Below are positions 13,798 to 13,870 of a stretch of DNA of 13,870 bases, piece after piece (positions within the stretch are counted from its first letter, which is position 1; each line of letters begins with the position of its first letter). This DNA comes from Methanomassiliicoccales archaeon UBA147 (lineage in GTDB: Archaea > Thermoplasmatota > Thermoplasmata > SG8-5). A model generated the notes under the pieces. The model did not search any database, was not told the origin of the DNA, and saw only the letters and a program-made list of their open reading frames with translations. The position numbers were made by a program, and so were the translations under genes. Location: NCBI GenBank assembly GCA_002496385.1, contig DAJR01000031.1, forward strand, positions 1 to 13,870, read 5' to 3'.

Positions 13798-13843
13798 GAT
13801 GCCGAGAACGTTCAGCCTTTCAGGGCTGAGATGAATCGGCATC
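13798..13843. other. Stem-loop at the right edge
   Basis: GATGCCGA (13798-13805) pairs exactly with TCGGCATC (13836-13843). Inside lies a symmetric 7 x 7 internal loop and a second stem CAGCC/GGCTG (13813-13817, 13824-13828) with a 6-nt loop. No ACA box or C/D box pair is placed correctly for a guide RNA. It may be a terminator-like or RNA element of a gene beyond the window. Confidence 0.4.
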
Positions 13844-13870
13844 AGCAGTAACGTGAGATATGCCGTTGCA

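Overview
The window is archaeal. It carries an Sm-like (LSm) protein, a candidate eL41 ribosomal protein, TATA boxes about 25 nt ahead of likely transcript starts, GGAGG-type ribosome binding sites and archaeal-style ChlI/BchI AAA+ proteins with a four-cysteine insert. Moderate GC and many single-pass surface proteins would fit a euryarchaeote, possibly a Thermoplasmatota-type lineage. That placement is inference, because no rRNA is present.

Layout, left to right. (1) 1-547: the edge of a possible partial gene and an OsmC/YhfA-type redox protein, both on the minus strand. (2) 732-1361: a membrane-anchored surface protein with a carboxypeptidase-regulatory-like beta-sandwich domain. (3) 1362-2380: about 1 kb without a large gene but rich in structure. 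It holds two 50-nt direct repeats, several hairpins, a 15-bp AT-rich inverted repeat, a candidate structured minus-strand RNA of about 390 nt, a 35-codon gene resembling eL41, and a palindrome next to the ABC promoter. (4) 2381-4443: a two-gene ABC-2 exporter. (5) 4658-11001: a four-gene plus-strand cluster of two single-pass surface proteins, a 1038-residue membrane-anchored AAA+ protein and a soluble AAA+ paralogue. (6) 11007-12180: a pilin-like minus-strand protein and a DUF2085 membrane protein that diverge from one shared TATA box. (7) 12164-13728: an LSm-phosphohexomutase operon on the minus strand, followed by a stem-loop at the right edge.

The most unusual system is the 4658-11001 cluster. 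A magnesium-chelatase-I-like AAA+ module normally sits in a soluble protein. Here it is fused behind three zinc ribbons, two SHOCT-like repeats, four membrane spans and a regular coiled coil built from a 28-residue repeat. A soluble paralogue with the same motifs follows at once, preceded by two surface proteins with signal peptides. No VWA-domain partner (BchD-like) and no CobN is present in the window. A membrane-tethered mixed AAA+ ring that couples to envelope proteins is a reasonable hypothesis, not a demonstrated function. The second item of interest is the non-coding stretch at about 1742-2131, whose many complementary arms, GAAA tetraloops and terminal T-run point to a minus-strand structured RNA that I could not assign to RNase P, SRP RNA or any other family I know.
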